Shown: positions 45,580 through 53,349 of the stretch, piece by piece
Numbering within the stretch: position 1 is the first letter of the stretch
Layout: each line of letters begins with the position of its first letter
Source: Bacillota bacterium
Lineage (GTDB): Bacteria > Bacillota > Clostridia > Acetivibrionales > DSM-1351
Reading direction: 5' to 3'
NCBI GenBank assembly: GCA_023415305.1
Contig: JAEZKZ010000030.1
Span: 1-64,000, forward strand
Length of the DNA: 64,000 bases
Translations under genes and position numbers: made by a program
The notes under the pieces: model-generated
The model's database searches: none
What the model saw: the letters and a program-made list of their open reading frames with translations, nothing else
What the model was told of the DNA's origin: nothing

Positions 45580-47199
45580 ATGAAAATTAGCCTTAAGAAA
45601 GTTTTATTTATGCTTATACTGGCTGTAGCGTTAGTAATATTATCAGCGCCAACCTTATTTGTAAGCCATACTGATAGTATTTATCCCAAGGCAATTAATA
45701 ACAGTTATCAGGATTATGGAGTCGGAGGTAGAATTATGGACATTGCTCAAACTCAAACTGTTAGTGCTGCTCCAATAAATAAAAAGGGAAATGCGAATTA
45801 CTATAACGATAAAAACGGTGAATACTATGCTGATGTCAAATATAAGGTGAAAGCCAATGATAATACATCCTATCTTGTCAGCTTGCTGAATTCAGGAGAG
45901 ACGGTGAATCTTCCTGCCGGGAATTATTTATGCAGGACAAATCTTGTTTTAAAAAACAGACGATCGACAATCACTGGTGTGCCTGGCAAAACCAGAATAG
46001 TATTCGACTCAAAAAATTATGTTCTTAATGATACCATAACCTTTAGGGAAGGCTTCATTATTAATGATAGTTACTACAGTGAATACAAAGATAATACTGC
46101 TCAGGAAATAAGTATTTCAGGTGTTACCTTTGAGTATAAAAGATTTACTTCAAATTCACCAAAGACTATTTTACTGTTTAAGAATATAAAGAAGGCCGAC
46201 ATTAATAATTGCTCCTTTATAGCAGATTTACCCAACAAAATTGATGTTACCAATATAGACCTATACAATGGCTGTAAAAATGTAACCATTTCAGATTGCT
46301 TTTTCAGCAATAGAACTAAAGCCTCCAGTGGTGGATGTATATGGGTCAGAAATTTAACAGCCAGTAAGGTAAGAGTAAACGGGAACCTGACCGAAAACAT
46401 TATCATTAACAAGTGTTCTTTTGATAAGGATTCAAAGGATGAAGTAATTGCCGTATACTCGTCAGTAGGTGATGTAAAGGACGTAACAATAAGTAACTGC
46501 AGTATAAATGATTATTCTGACGATCAGGAAATAGTATTAAGTGCATATTCAAGTGAAGATAAGTATTACGGAATTGTGGAGAATGTCACCATACACAATA
46601 ACGATATATATTCCAAAAACTTTAATGCGTTTGTAATTATGATCGGTGTTGAAAATAGAACTAAGCCGGCTAGCAACATAACAATTGCAAACAATAAAAT
46701 TGTCACCGATTCCACCAACTCCAAGAGAAAAATAACAATATACAATTCGACCAATAATAAAAACGGTAATGTTGTCTTGAACAACAATGTTATAAACGCA
46801 GCCAGTGGTAGCTATTATGTGGCTATTGCCAATGCTACGGCTTCAGTGGGGAACACTGTTACAGGAAATTTTGAAAACGGCATTGTAGGAGGTACAGTAA
46901 TTAATAATACTATCATTGGTGCAATAAACGGTATAGTTACACCTGATTTTGCGCTGAATAATAAAGTATCGCAAGGTAAATTCGGAGTAAGGGTATACAG
47001 CAACAGTGACAGCATGATAACAAAGAATGTTATTGAACTTGATAAAAGTATTGGAGTATGTGGTATCGATATACCCTCTCAAGGTTATGTAACGGTTCTG
47101 AACAATACAATATACACTTTGACCGCAAATCAGACGGGAATTACAGCAAAAAGCCCTAATACGGTTCTGAGTGGTAATAATACTATAAGTATTGGTTAA
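45580..47199 (+). CDS. Secreted right-handed beta-helix protein
   Basis: 539 residues from the ATG at 45580, preceded by GGGGAGAGG; upstream in-frame codons to 45493 lack a signal. It begins with a signal peptide or anchor (MKISLKKVLFM, hydrophobic to ~25). From ~100 onward there are repeated parallel-beta-helix coils of the type N-[IV]-x-I-x-N-N-x-[IV], as in pectate-lyase-like and NosD-like proteins. I see no clear catalytic triad. It may be a polysaccharide lyase/epimerase or a binding protein that modifies or tailors the secreted polymer; the operon position is the only support. Confidence 0.78.
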   Translation: MKISLKKVLFMLILAVALVILSAPTLFVSHTDSIYPKAINNSYQDYGVGGRIMDIAQTQTVSAAPINKKGNANYYNDKNGEYYADVKYKVKANDNTSYLVSLLNSGETVNLPAGNYLCRTNLVLKNRRSTITGVPGKTRIVFDSKNYVLNDTITFREGFIINDSYYSEYKDNTAQEISISGVTFEYKRFTSNSPKTILLFKNIKKADINNCSFIADLPNKIDVTNIDLYNGCKNVTISDCFFSNRTKASSGGCIWVRNLTASKVRVNGNLTENIIINKCSFDKDSKDEVIAVYSSVGDVKDVTISNCSINDYSDDQEIVLSAYSSEDKYYGIVENVTIHNNDIYSKNFNAFVIMIGVENRTKPASNITIANNKIVTDSTNSKRKITIYNSTNNKNGNVVLNNNVINAASGSYYVAIANATASVGNTVTGNFENGIVGGTVINNTIIGAINGIVTPDFALNNKVSQGKFGVRVYSNSDSMITKNVIELDKSIGVCGIDIPSQGYVTVLNNTIYTLTANQTGITAKSPNTVLSGNNTISIG

Positions 47200-47232
47200 A
47201 TGGACAAATCAATTAAATATCTATAGAAAAAG

Positions 47233-47270
47233 GGCTCATGATTAAAAAAATCATGGGTCATTCTTTTATA
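47233..47270 (+). terminator. Internal terminator-like hairpin
   Basis: An 11-bp stem (GGCTCATGATT / AATCATGGGTC with two G-U pairs) with an AAAAA loop, followed by ATTCTTTTA. It lies inside the operon between co-directional genes, so it would need antitermination (compatible with LoaP) or gives partial attenuation. Confidence 0.55.
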
Positions 47271-47294
47271 TAAATAAGGAGGCATGATAAGTAT

Positions 47295-47738
47295 ATGGAT
47301 AAACTTATGAATCTCTTAATCAGTATGAGAAGGAACTCTATCCTGGCTAAATTATCTTACGTTTTAATGCGTCTTTTAGGTTTATGCATCCCTCCAAGTG
47401 TAAAGATCGGAAAGAATTTAAAACTTGTCCATTGGGCATACGGGTTGGTCATTCACCCCAATACCATAATTGGGGACAATGTGAGAATATATTCCGGAGT
47501 TACTATTGGAAGAGCAGATATATTTATTGAAAACCGGACGGATATAAAGATAGTTATAGAAGATAATGCAATAATCTGTACAGGTGCAAAAATCCTGTGC
47601 AAGGGGGAGCAGCTTGTAGTTGGTAAAGGCTCAATTATTGGAGCAAATTCAGTATTGTTTAGATCAACAGGGGCAGGAGAAATATGGGGTGGTATTCCTG
47701 CCCTCAAGATAAAAGATGTTATTAAATCCAGTATATAG
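47295..47738 (+). CDS. Serine-acetyltransferase-like hexapeptide protein
   Basis: 147 residues, short for the family. A hydrophobic helix is followed by left-handed beta-helix repeats (S-V-K-I-G-K-N-L-K-L, V-I-H-P-N-T-I-I-G-D-N-V-R-I-Y-S-G-V-T-I-G). It ends with G-A-G-E-I-W-G-G-I-P-A-L. It resembles the EpsC/WcaB-type acetyltransferases of polysaccharide clusters. AAGGAGG precedes the ATG. Confidence 0.82.
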   Translation: MDKLMNLLISMRRNSILAKLSYVLMRLLGLCIPPSVKIGKNLKLVHWAYGLVIHPNTIIGDNVRIYSGVTIGRADIFIENRTDIKIVIEDNAIICTGAKILCKGEQLVVGKGSIIGANSVLFRSTGAGEIWGGIPALKIKDVIKSSI

Positions 47739-47787
47739 TGTCAGAAAGATTATTATACCAAAATGGAAAGAAGAGGTACGGTGCGTT

Positions 47788-48840
47788 ATGTCAAAAAGAA
47801 CATTATATGGTTCAATTATAATTACATATCGCTGCAATGCTAAATGCAACATGTGTGATTGCTTTAAGGACCCGAGTAAGCCGGAAGAGGAAATAACCTT
47901 GGATATTATAAGAAAATTGCCCGAGATGGCATTTACCAACATAACAGGCGGAGAGCCCTTTATTCGGAGGGATATCCATGATATTGTCAGGGAACTTTAC
48001 AAGAAGACCAATAGAATAGTTATTTCGACTAATGGTTACTTTACAGACAGAATACTTGATTTATGCAGGGAGTTTCCGGAGGTAGGCATAAGAATAAGCA
48101 TTGAAGGGCTGCAGGAAGCAAATGATAATATACGGGGAATACCCGATGGCTTCAACAGAGGCTATAATACACTGAAAAAACTTGTTGCAGCCGGGCATAA
48201 AGATGTCGGCTTTGGCTGCACGGTGCAGGAAATGAATTCGCAGGACCTGATTCCGCTGTACAAGCTCTCTGATGAGCTGGATATGGAATTTGCCACTGCA
48301 ACCTTGCACAATTCCTTCTATTTCAGGAAAACCGACAACAAAATCAACGACAGGCTAAAGGTAGCCAAAGCCTTTGAACAGCTGGTAAACCAGCTTCTTA
48401 AATCCAGGTCGCCAAAAAAGTGGTTCAGAGCCTATTTCAATCATGGACTTATAAACTACTTATACGGGAATAAGCGTTATTTACCTTGTGATATGGGAAG
48501 CAACGGTTTTTTTGTCGATCCCTTCGGTCATGTGCTGCCCTGTAACGGAAGTAACGAAAGAATGTCTATGGGCTCGCTGCAGGAGAATACCTGGGAGGAA
48601 ATCTGGAATTCACCCCGGGCAGAGGAAGTTAGAAAAATGGTTAAGAATTGTCCGAAAAACTGTTGGATGATAGGAAGTGTTGCCCCAGCCATGAAGCAAA
48701 GGATTTGGATTCCCACGTGGTGGGTTGCAAGGCATAAGCTGAAGGGCAGCTACAGCCTTAAGGAAAATAAATTTATAGATTGTAAGGAGTTTAGCTCATA
48801 TGAAAATCGCAATGATAGGGCAAAAGGGTATTCCGTCTAG
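47788..48840 (+). CDS. Radical SAM protein of the polysaccharide locus
   Basis: 350 residues from the ATG at 47788, which follows AGAGGT; the frame is open to 47716 but without a binding site. The radical SAM motif is Y-R-C-N-A-K-C-N-M-C (CX3CX2C), and N-I-T-G-G-E-P-F is the SAM-binding GGE. A second cysteine set near the C-terminus (L-P-C-D-M-G, V-L-P-C-N-G and N-C-P-K-N-C) suggests an auxiliary Fe-S (SPASM/twitch) cluster. The substrate is unknown: it could act on the polysaccharide or be a second peptide maturase for the adjacent RiPP genes. Confidence 0.85.
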   Translation: MSKRTLYGSIIITYRCNAKCNMCDCFKDPSKPEEEITLDIIRKLPEMAFTNITGGEPFIRRDIHDIVRELYKKTNRIVISTNGYFTDRILDLCREFPEVGIRISIEGLQEANDNIRGIPDGFNRGYNTLKKLVAAGHKDVGFGCTVQEMNSQDLIPLYKLSDELDMEFATATLHNSFYFRKTDNKINDRLKVAKAFEQLVNQLLKSRSPKKWFRAYFNHGLINYLYGNKRYLPCDMGSNGFFVDPFGHVLPCNGSNERMSMGSLQENTWEEIWNSPRAEEVRKMVKNCPKNCWMIGSVAPAMKQRIWIPTWWVARHKLKGSYSLKENKFIDCKEFSSYENRNDRAKGYSV

Positions 48841-49972
48841 ATCAGGGGGGATAGAGATCCATGTGGATGAAATATCCAAGAGACTTGTATGCCTGGGGTG
48901 CCAGGTGGAGGTTTATTGCAGAAAGGATTATTGCGATCAGGAGTTTGAGGGGGGGAATTACGAGGGTGTAAAGCTGAGATACACTCCATTTTTAAATTCA
49001 AAGCATCTGGATGCCATAACTCATACCTTTACCTCAACTATAAGCGCTCTTTTATCAAACTGTGAGATATTTCACTATCACGCATTAGGGCCATCTACGC
49101 TGGCTTTTATACCAAGGTTGTTCGGCAAAAGGGTTGTATGTACTGTTCATGGACTGGATTGGCAAAGAGGAAAATGGGGGAGATTTGCAGCTGCCTTCCT
49201 TAAGTTCGGGGAATATGCCACTGCAAAATTTGCCCATAAGACAATCAGTGTCTCCAGAAATCTTATTGGATATTACAAAGAGAAATATGGCATGGAACCC
49301 ACATATATTCCCAATGGAGTAGAAAGGCCGGATTTGTTGAAGGCTCGAGTGATAAAGGAAAAGTATAATCTCGGCAGTGATGAGTATATTCTTTTTCTAG
49401 CCCGGCTTGTACCCGAAAAGGGAGTTCATTACCTGATAGATGCCTTCAAAAATATAAAAACGGAGAAAAAGCTGGTGATTGCAGGCGGCTCAAGCCATAG
49501 CAGCCATTACGAGCTAGAAATAAGAAAGCAGGCTGAAGGAAATAGAAATATTATTTTTACCGGATTTGTACGGGGGCAGGAACTGGCGGAGCTATACAGC
49601 AACGCTTATTTTTATGTCCTGCCTTCCGACATAGAAGGGCTGCCCATAAGTCTTTTGGAGGCAATGAGTTATGGTAACTGTTGTCTGGTAAGTGATATAC
49701 CTGAAAACACAAATGTTATTGGAACTATCGGTTATAGCTTTTGCAAATCAGATGTTGGGGACTTGATAAATAAACTAGCCATATTACTTAACGATAAAGA
49801 TAAGGTTTTAAAAGTTAGAGCCCTTGCGGGTAATTACATTCTAAACAAATACAATTGGGACAGGATAGCTGTTGAGACTAAAAACCTTTATAAGAGTGTA
49901 CTTAAACCAAAGGGCAAAAAAAATCACAGCTGGAGGTTGGGAAATGAAGGAAAAAGACATAATCTTAACTGA
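48800..49972 (+). CDS. Family 4 glycosyltransferase (DUF1972-type N-terminus)
   Basis: 390 residues, overlapping the radical SAM gene by 41 bp; the ATG follows AAGGAG inside it. The N-terminus I-A-M-I-G-Q-K-G-I-P-S-R-S-G-G-I-E resembles the DUF1972 group often found with rhamnosyltransferases. The donor site is F-L-A-R-L-V-P-E-K-G-V-H and P-S-D-I-E-G-L-P-I-S-L-L-E-A-M. It is the last clear glycosyltransferase before the peptide genes. Confidence 0.9.
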   Translation: MKIAMIGQKGIPSRSGGIEIHVDEISKRLVCLGCQVEVYCRKDYCDQEFEGGNYEGVKLRYTPFLNSKHLDAITHTFTSTISALLSNCEIFHYHALGPSTLAFIPRLFGKRVVCTVHGLDWQRGKWGRFAAAFLKFGEYATAKFAHKTISVSRNLIGYYKEKYGMEPTYIPNGVERPDLLKARVIKEKYNLGSDEYILFLARLVPEKGVHYLIDAFKNIKTEKKLVIAGGSSHSSHYELEIRKQAEGNRNIIFTGFVRGQELAELYSNAYFYVLPSDIEGLPISLLEAMSYGNCCLVSDIPENTNVIGTIGYSFCKSDVGDLINKLAILLNDKDKVLKVRALAGNYILNKYNWDRIAVETKNLYKSVLKPKGKKNHSWRLGNEGKRHNLN

Positions 49973-51191
49973 ATTATTAAGTGCTGCCCTAAGAAAAGAA
50001 GTTGTCAGTTTTAAAAAGTACAGAGGACGGAGCATTGATTGGCAGGAGATATTCAAGGAGGCCAGGGCTCACCAGGTACATACCTTGATTTATCCCATTA
50101 TTAAAGAGGTTGATACTGAAATAGGGGTTGATAAAGAGACTATGGACGCCTGGAAGCAGTCAGTTATATCTTGCGGCTTTCAGATGATTTGCAACGAACT
50201 TTGGATAGGTGAAGTAATAGAGATACTTAACTCCTATGAGATAAAAACCATAGTTCTTAAGGGGATGGTTGTAAGTAAATGGTATCCCCACCCTGAACTC
50301 AGGACAATGGGGGACTCAGATATACTTGTGCTGGAAAAGGACTTGAAAAAGGCAACCGAACTTCTTCATGGAATGGGATATACCTCACAAAAGGATAGGA
50401 ATACAAAACATATTGAGTTCTATAAGAAAAGTTTTATTGCTATAGAATTGCACAGGCTTCTTGCAGATTACAACTTTATTAAAAATGCAGATTTACTTAA
50501 TAATGATGCCTGGAGTAAGCCTATGGAAGTAAAAATTGGTAACACAAAGACTCTTGCACTATCCTGGGAGATGCAAATAATACATTGCTGTATACATATG
50601 GCTTCCCATATTTCCTATGAAGGTATAGGCTTGAGGCAATTGTGTGATCTGGTGATTATTGTTGAAAAAGGTGGCAAAGAAATAAATTGGAATATTGTAC
50701 AAGATAAGTCAATAAGATATGGTGTTGACCAATTCATGAGTGCCATATTCACGGTATGTCACAAGCTTTTTAATTTGGAGATTCCAGCTATTTTCTCTAA
50801 CAGTGCGGATTCAAACTTTTCAAATATAGATTTACTTATTGAGGACATTCTCGACGGAGGTAATTTCGGCAGAAAGGATCTTCGACGCGTATCAGCAAAC
50901 GTGCTGGTGAACAACACAAATGGCGGAGAGGGTAAAGAATACAGTAATAAGCTGATTAATGCCTTACATTTACTATTTCCGAGCAGAAATAAAATGTCGG
51001 CCAAATATAAGTATATATATGTTAAAAAATCTCCATTACTGTTGCCGGCGGCGTGGATACACAGGATTGCCTTCGGTATTATACGTAAGGACTATAAGTT
51101 TGAACATAAAAAGGCAATATTTCAGGACAATTCTTTAATCGATATGGCCAGCGACAGAAATAACCTTCTGGAGTGGCTAAAGCTAAGGTAA
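49944..51191 (+). CDS. PF14907-type nucleotidyltransferase of the RiPP cluster
   Basis: 415 residues from the ATG at 49944, preceded by GGAGGT; it overlaps the glycosyltransferase by 29 bp, so translation is likely coupled. The signature is I-V-L-K-G-M-V-V-S-K-W-Y-P ... L-R-T-M-G-D-S-D-I-L-V (~residues 105-128). The G-D-S-D pair acts as metal ligands, as in the uncharacterised nucleotidyltransferase family associated with lasso and other RiPP clusters. The family is thought to add a nucleotide- or phosphate-derived group, but no reaction is known for this protein. Confidence 0.82.
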   Translation: MKEKDIILTELLSAALRKEVVSFKKYRGRSIDWQEIFKEARAHQVHTLIYPIIKEVDTEIGVDKETMDAWKQSVISCGFQMICNELWIGEVIEILNSYEIKTIVLKGMVVSKWYPHPELRTMGDSDILVLEKDLKKATELLHGMGYTSQKDRNTKHIEFYKKSFIAIELHRLLADYNFIKNADLLNNDAWSKPMEVKIGNTKTLALSWEMQIIHCCIHMASHISYEGIGLRQLCDLVIIVEKGGKEINWNIVQDKSIRYGVDQFMSAIFTVCHKLFNLEIPAIFSNSADSNFSNIDLLIEDILDGGNFGRKDLRRVSANVLVNNTNGGEGKEYSNKLINALHLLFPSRNKMSAKYKYIYVKKSPLLLPAAWIHRIAFGIIRKDYKFEHKKAIFQDNSLIDMASDRNNLLEWLKLR

Positions 51192-51244
51192 AGGTAAAAC
51201 CTCAAGATAAAAATTAAGTTTTTAATGCAAAAGGAGGCTGTTTT

Positions 51245-51436
51245 ATGAAAATGTATGTAAAACCTGAAGTACTATTTATTGAACTTCGTGCTGAAGAAGG
51301 TATCGCGTGCTTTGGATCAGGGGATGACCACCAAAAGCATGGCGGTGGAAACAATGGTAAGAATCATGGTGGTAAGAACCATGGCAGAAATCCGGGTGGA
51401 CGGAATGGTGGATGGGGATGGTTTTTCCCTTGGTAA
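51245..51436 (+). CDS. RiPP precursor 1, Gly/His/Asn-rich core
   Basis: 63 residues, with a strong AAAGGAGG binding site. The leader M-K-M-Y-V-K-P-E-V-L-F-I-E-L-R-A-E-E-G matches the leaders of the peptides at 53350 and 53538 (K-x-Y-x-x-P ... L-R-x-E-E). After A-C-F-G-S-G the core consists of short G-G-K-N-H-G / N-N-G-K-N-H-G units with four His, ending in the aromatic W-G-W-F-F-P-W. There is only one Cys. YxxP leaders are recognised by PqqD-like domains in lasso and related RiPPs. The core type is not one I recognise; metal binding by the His/Gly/Asn repeat is possible. Confidence 0.75.
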   Translation: MKMYVKPEVLFIELRAEEGIACFGSGDDHQKHGGGNNGKNHGGKNHGRNPGGRNGGWGWFFPW

Positions 51437-51443
51437 AATCAAC

Positions 51444-51517
51444 TTTGTTAAGCTGAACTTGTGAATGATACAGGAATTTCCAATTACTATATCATTTGAT
51501 AAGTTCAGCTTAACAAA
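51444..51517 (+). terminator. Large perfect hairpin after precursor 1
   Basis: A 17-bp perfect inverted repeat (TTTGTTAAGCTGAACTT / AAGTTCAGCTTAACAAA) with an inner AATGATA / TATCATT stem, starting 8 bp after the stop codon. There is no T-run, so it may be partial termination or 3' protection of a short, abundant precursor mRNA. Confidence 0.7.
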
Positions 51518-51598
51518 AGACCACGCGTGAATTATTTTTCTATAAAAATTTACTGTGCTTAGAGGAGTTCTTTTTGGCACAGATTGTAGGAGGTTAGC

Positions 51599-51634
51599 TT
51601 GAAAGACTTAGCTAATGCTCGTCTTCCAAACTAA
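51599..51634 (+). CDS. Possible 11-residue leader peptide
   Basis: The TTG start lies 5 nt after AGGAGG (51588-51593) and reads M-K-D-L-A-N-A-R-L-P-N, stop. It lies entirely inside the first alternative stem of the proposed switch, so ribosome occupancy could choose between structures. No known family; it may not be translated. Confidence 0.3.
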   Translation: MKDLANARLPN

Positions 51635-51708
51635 CCTATGAATTTATGGCCGTGCGAAACATTCAAAGTATTTATATTCATAAATACTTCGAAAACGCAC
51701 ATGGCCAA

Positions 51709-51727
51709 TTAACCTCCTTTATTCGCC
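51709..51727 (+). repeat. 19-nt leader repeat, copy 1
   Basis: TTAACCTCCTTTATTCGCC, identical to 52062-52080. Both copies are followed at 24-27 nt by TTTCAT-y-AC-w-TTTTGTG and lie about 70 nt before the probable start codons of the PqqD-like and radical SAM genes. Confidence 0.85.
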
Positions 51728-51795
51728 TTTTAGCGGATATGGGAGTAGACAAATTTCATTACATTTTGTGACCGCTAAGCGGCTAGGAGGTTAAT

Positions 51796-52059
51796 ATGCA
51801 AATTAAAAATGGATTTATGTTACGAGATATAGCAGGTCAGGCAGTGGTAGTACCTTTAGGTTCAAGGGTTGTAGAATTTAATGGAATTATGACTTTGAGC
51901 GAGAGTGGAGCTTTACTTTGGAGAAAACTTGAAAACAACTCATCCTTTGAGGAAATGGTTGAGCTTCTATTAGCTGAGTATGATATTGACAAAGAAACAG
52001 CCAGTAAGGATGTAGAAAACTTTCTGGAAAGTATGAGAAGCAACAAAATACTTGAGTAG
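51796..52059 (+). CDS. PqqD-like RiPP recognition element protein
   Basis: 87 residues, the full size of a stand-alone PqqD/RRE domain: a three-stranded sheet (F-M-L-R-D-I-A-G-Q-A-V-V-V-P-L) and helices (L-S-E-S-G-A-L-L-W-R-K-L-E, then a D-I-D-K-E-T-A-S-K-D-V-E-N-F-L segment). These domains bind the precursor leader and present the core to the maturase. Leaders with YxxP are typical partners. The gene sits directly before the radical SAM maturase. Its binding site can be sequestered by upstream sequence. Confidence 0.9.
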   Translation: MQIKNGFMLRDIAGQAVVVPLGSRVVEFNGIMTLSESGALLWRKLENNSSFEEMVELLLAEYDIDKETASKDVENFLESMRSNKILE

Positions 52060-52061
52060 GG

Positions 52062-52080
52062 TTAACCTCCTTTATTCGCC
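52062..52080 (+). repeat. 19-nt leader repeat, copy 2
   Basis: Identical to copy 1 at 51709-51727. Here TCCTTT within it can pair with AAAGGA (52135-52140), the likely ribosome binding site of the radical SAM gene, and CCTTTATtCGC can pair with GCGATAAAGG just downstream. Confidence 0.85.
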
Positions 52081-52152
52081 CCATTGCGATAAAGGATATA
52101 TATTTTCATCACTTTTTGTGCCTTGAGCACAGCGAAAGGAATGATAGTTAAA

Positions 52153-53283
52153 ATGAATTGGCAAGCATTTCACAATAAAATATCAACTTTGGCAGTAGAA
52201 AAGGGAATTCCTCTGTCGGGGGCATTCGAGCTGACATCCAGATGTAACTTCAGTTGCAAAATGTGTTATGTTGCGTCCCCTGCCAATGATAGAAAAGCAA
52301 TGGCAGCTGAACTGACAGCTGACCAATGGCTTGAAATGGGAAGACAGGCAAGGGATGCCGGTACATTTTATCTGATTCTGACAGGCGGGGAGATATTTCT
52401 GAGACAGGATTTTGAGAAGATCTACGCAGGGCTAAGTGAAATGGGCCTAAATATAACCCTTTACACAAATGCCAGTCTTATAACACCCGAAAGAGCCCGC
52501 TGGTTGGGTAAAATACCCCCTAACAAGGTTAGCGTTACTTTATATGGAGCATCTGCGGAAACATATGAAAAGGTTACCGGAGCAGGTGAAAACTATTATA
52601 AAACACTACGGGCTCTAGATAGCCTTATGGATGAAAATATCAGGCTTGAGATCAAAACTACTGTAGTTGAAGGGAACAAGAGGGATTATAAAGAGCTCTT
52701 AAAAATAGCTCATATTTATTCAAAAGGTCTTGGAATTGTTAATTACATATCTCCAAGAAGAGAGGGCTGCGGTAGCGATCCCATGGGAAACAGGCTGTCA
52801 GCCCGGGACTTGGTGGAATATGAAGACACAATTCGGGAGTATATTCAGAAAACATATGCTTCTGAAAATAGAATAGATGTAAGCATTGATGAAGATACCA
52901 TGCAGGAAAAAATAGTTCTGAATGAAGAGACTCTTAACAGGTTGAAAAGCTCGGCCTTCAGATGTCAGGCCGGAAAAACAGGTTATTGGATAACCTGGGA
53001 CGGAAGAATGATACCCTGCGGGTTATTGGATACACCCTCGGCAAAACCCTTTGAAACTACCTTTATTAAGGCATGGGACCAAGTTAAGGCGGAATGTCTA
53101 AAGGTTCCTAAATGTCACGATTGTGAAGTCTGTGAAATTAAGAGCGATTGTATGGCATGTCCCGGAAGAATTAACTCAGAAACGGGATGCTTTACAAAAC
53201 CGGCTGAATACCTGTGTGAGGGTTCAAGATTAAGAAACAGTCTTAAGAAAGGTGAACTGATTACGCAAAGAATCGCAAATTAG
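52153..53283 (+). CDS. Radical SAM/SPASM peptide maturase
   Basis: 376 residues from the ATG at 52153, the only start with a binding site (AAAGGA) at usable, if long, spacing; in-frame TTG 52123 and ATG 52141 are less likely. The radical SAM cluster motif is S-R-C-N-F-S-C-K-M-C (CX3CX2C), followed by L-T-G-G-E. The C-terminal SPASM region has F-R-C-Q-A-G ... M-I-P-C-G and C-H-D-C-E-V-C ... C-M-A-C-P-G, enough cysteines for two auxiliary Fe-S clusters. Such enzymes install thioether or C-C crosslinks in RiPP cores. The likely substrates are the adjacent small peptides, whose cores contain Cys. Confidence 0.9.
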   Translation: MNWQAFHNKISTLAVEKGIPLSGAFELTSRCNFSCKMCYVASPANDRKAMAAELTADQWLEMGRQARDAGTFYLILTGGEIFLRQDFEKIYAGLSEMGLNITLYTNASLITPERARWLGKIPPNKVSVTLYGASAETYEKVTGAGENYYKTLRALDSLMDENIRLEIKTTVVEGNKRDYKELLKIAHIYSKGLGIVNYISPRREGCGSDPMGNRLSARDLVEYEDTIREYIQKTYASENRIDVSIDEDTMQEKIVLNEETLNRLKSSAFRCQAGKTGYWITWDGRMIPCGLLDTPSAKPFETTFIKAWDQVKAECLKVPKCHDCEVCEIKSDCMACPGRINSETGCFTKPAEYLCEGSRLRNSLKKGELITQRIAN

Positions 53284-53349
53284 TGAATGGGTCGAACAGC
53301 GGCAAGGACTGCTGATTAAATATGTAAATATTTTACAGGAGGTGAAATA

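Larger units (their letters stand above)
51588..51795 (+). promoter_or_regulatory. Candidate translational switch upstream of the PqqD-like gene
   Basis: The anti-binding-site ATTAACCTCCT (51708-51718) is perfectly complementary over 11 bp to AGGAGGTTAAT (51785-51795), which is the ribosome binding site running up to the ATG. The same segment can instead pair with AGGAGGTTA upstream (51588-51596), which in turn can pair with CTAACCT (51631-51637). Between them lies a large hairpin: TGGCCGTGCG / CGCAC-at-GGCCA (51647-51707) around a perfect 10-bp stem (51666-51689). Further stems are ATTCGC/GCGGAT and CCGC-taa-GCGG. This fills the 359-bp gap between precursor 1 and the PqqD-like gene. Switching is inferred from base pairing only. 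Confidence 0.6.

Noticed and set aside
51279..51464. Overlapping + frame of 61 codons in precursor 1
   Set aside because: Different frame with no binding site; precursor 1 has a strong one and a leader shared with two other peptides.
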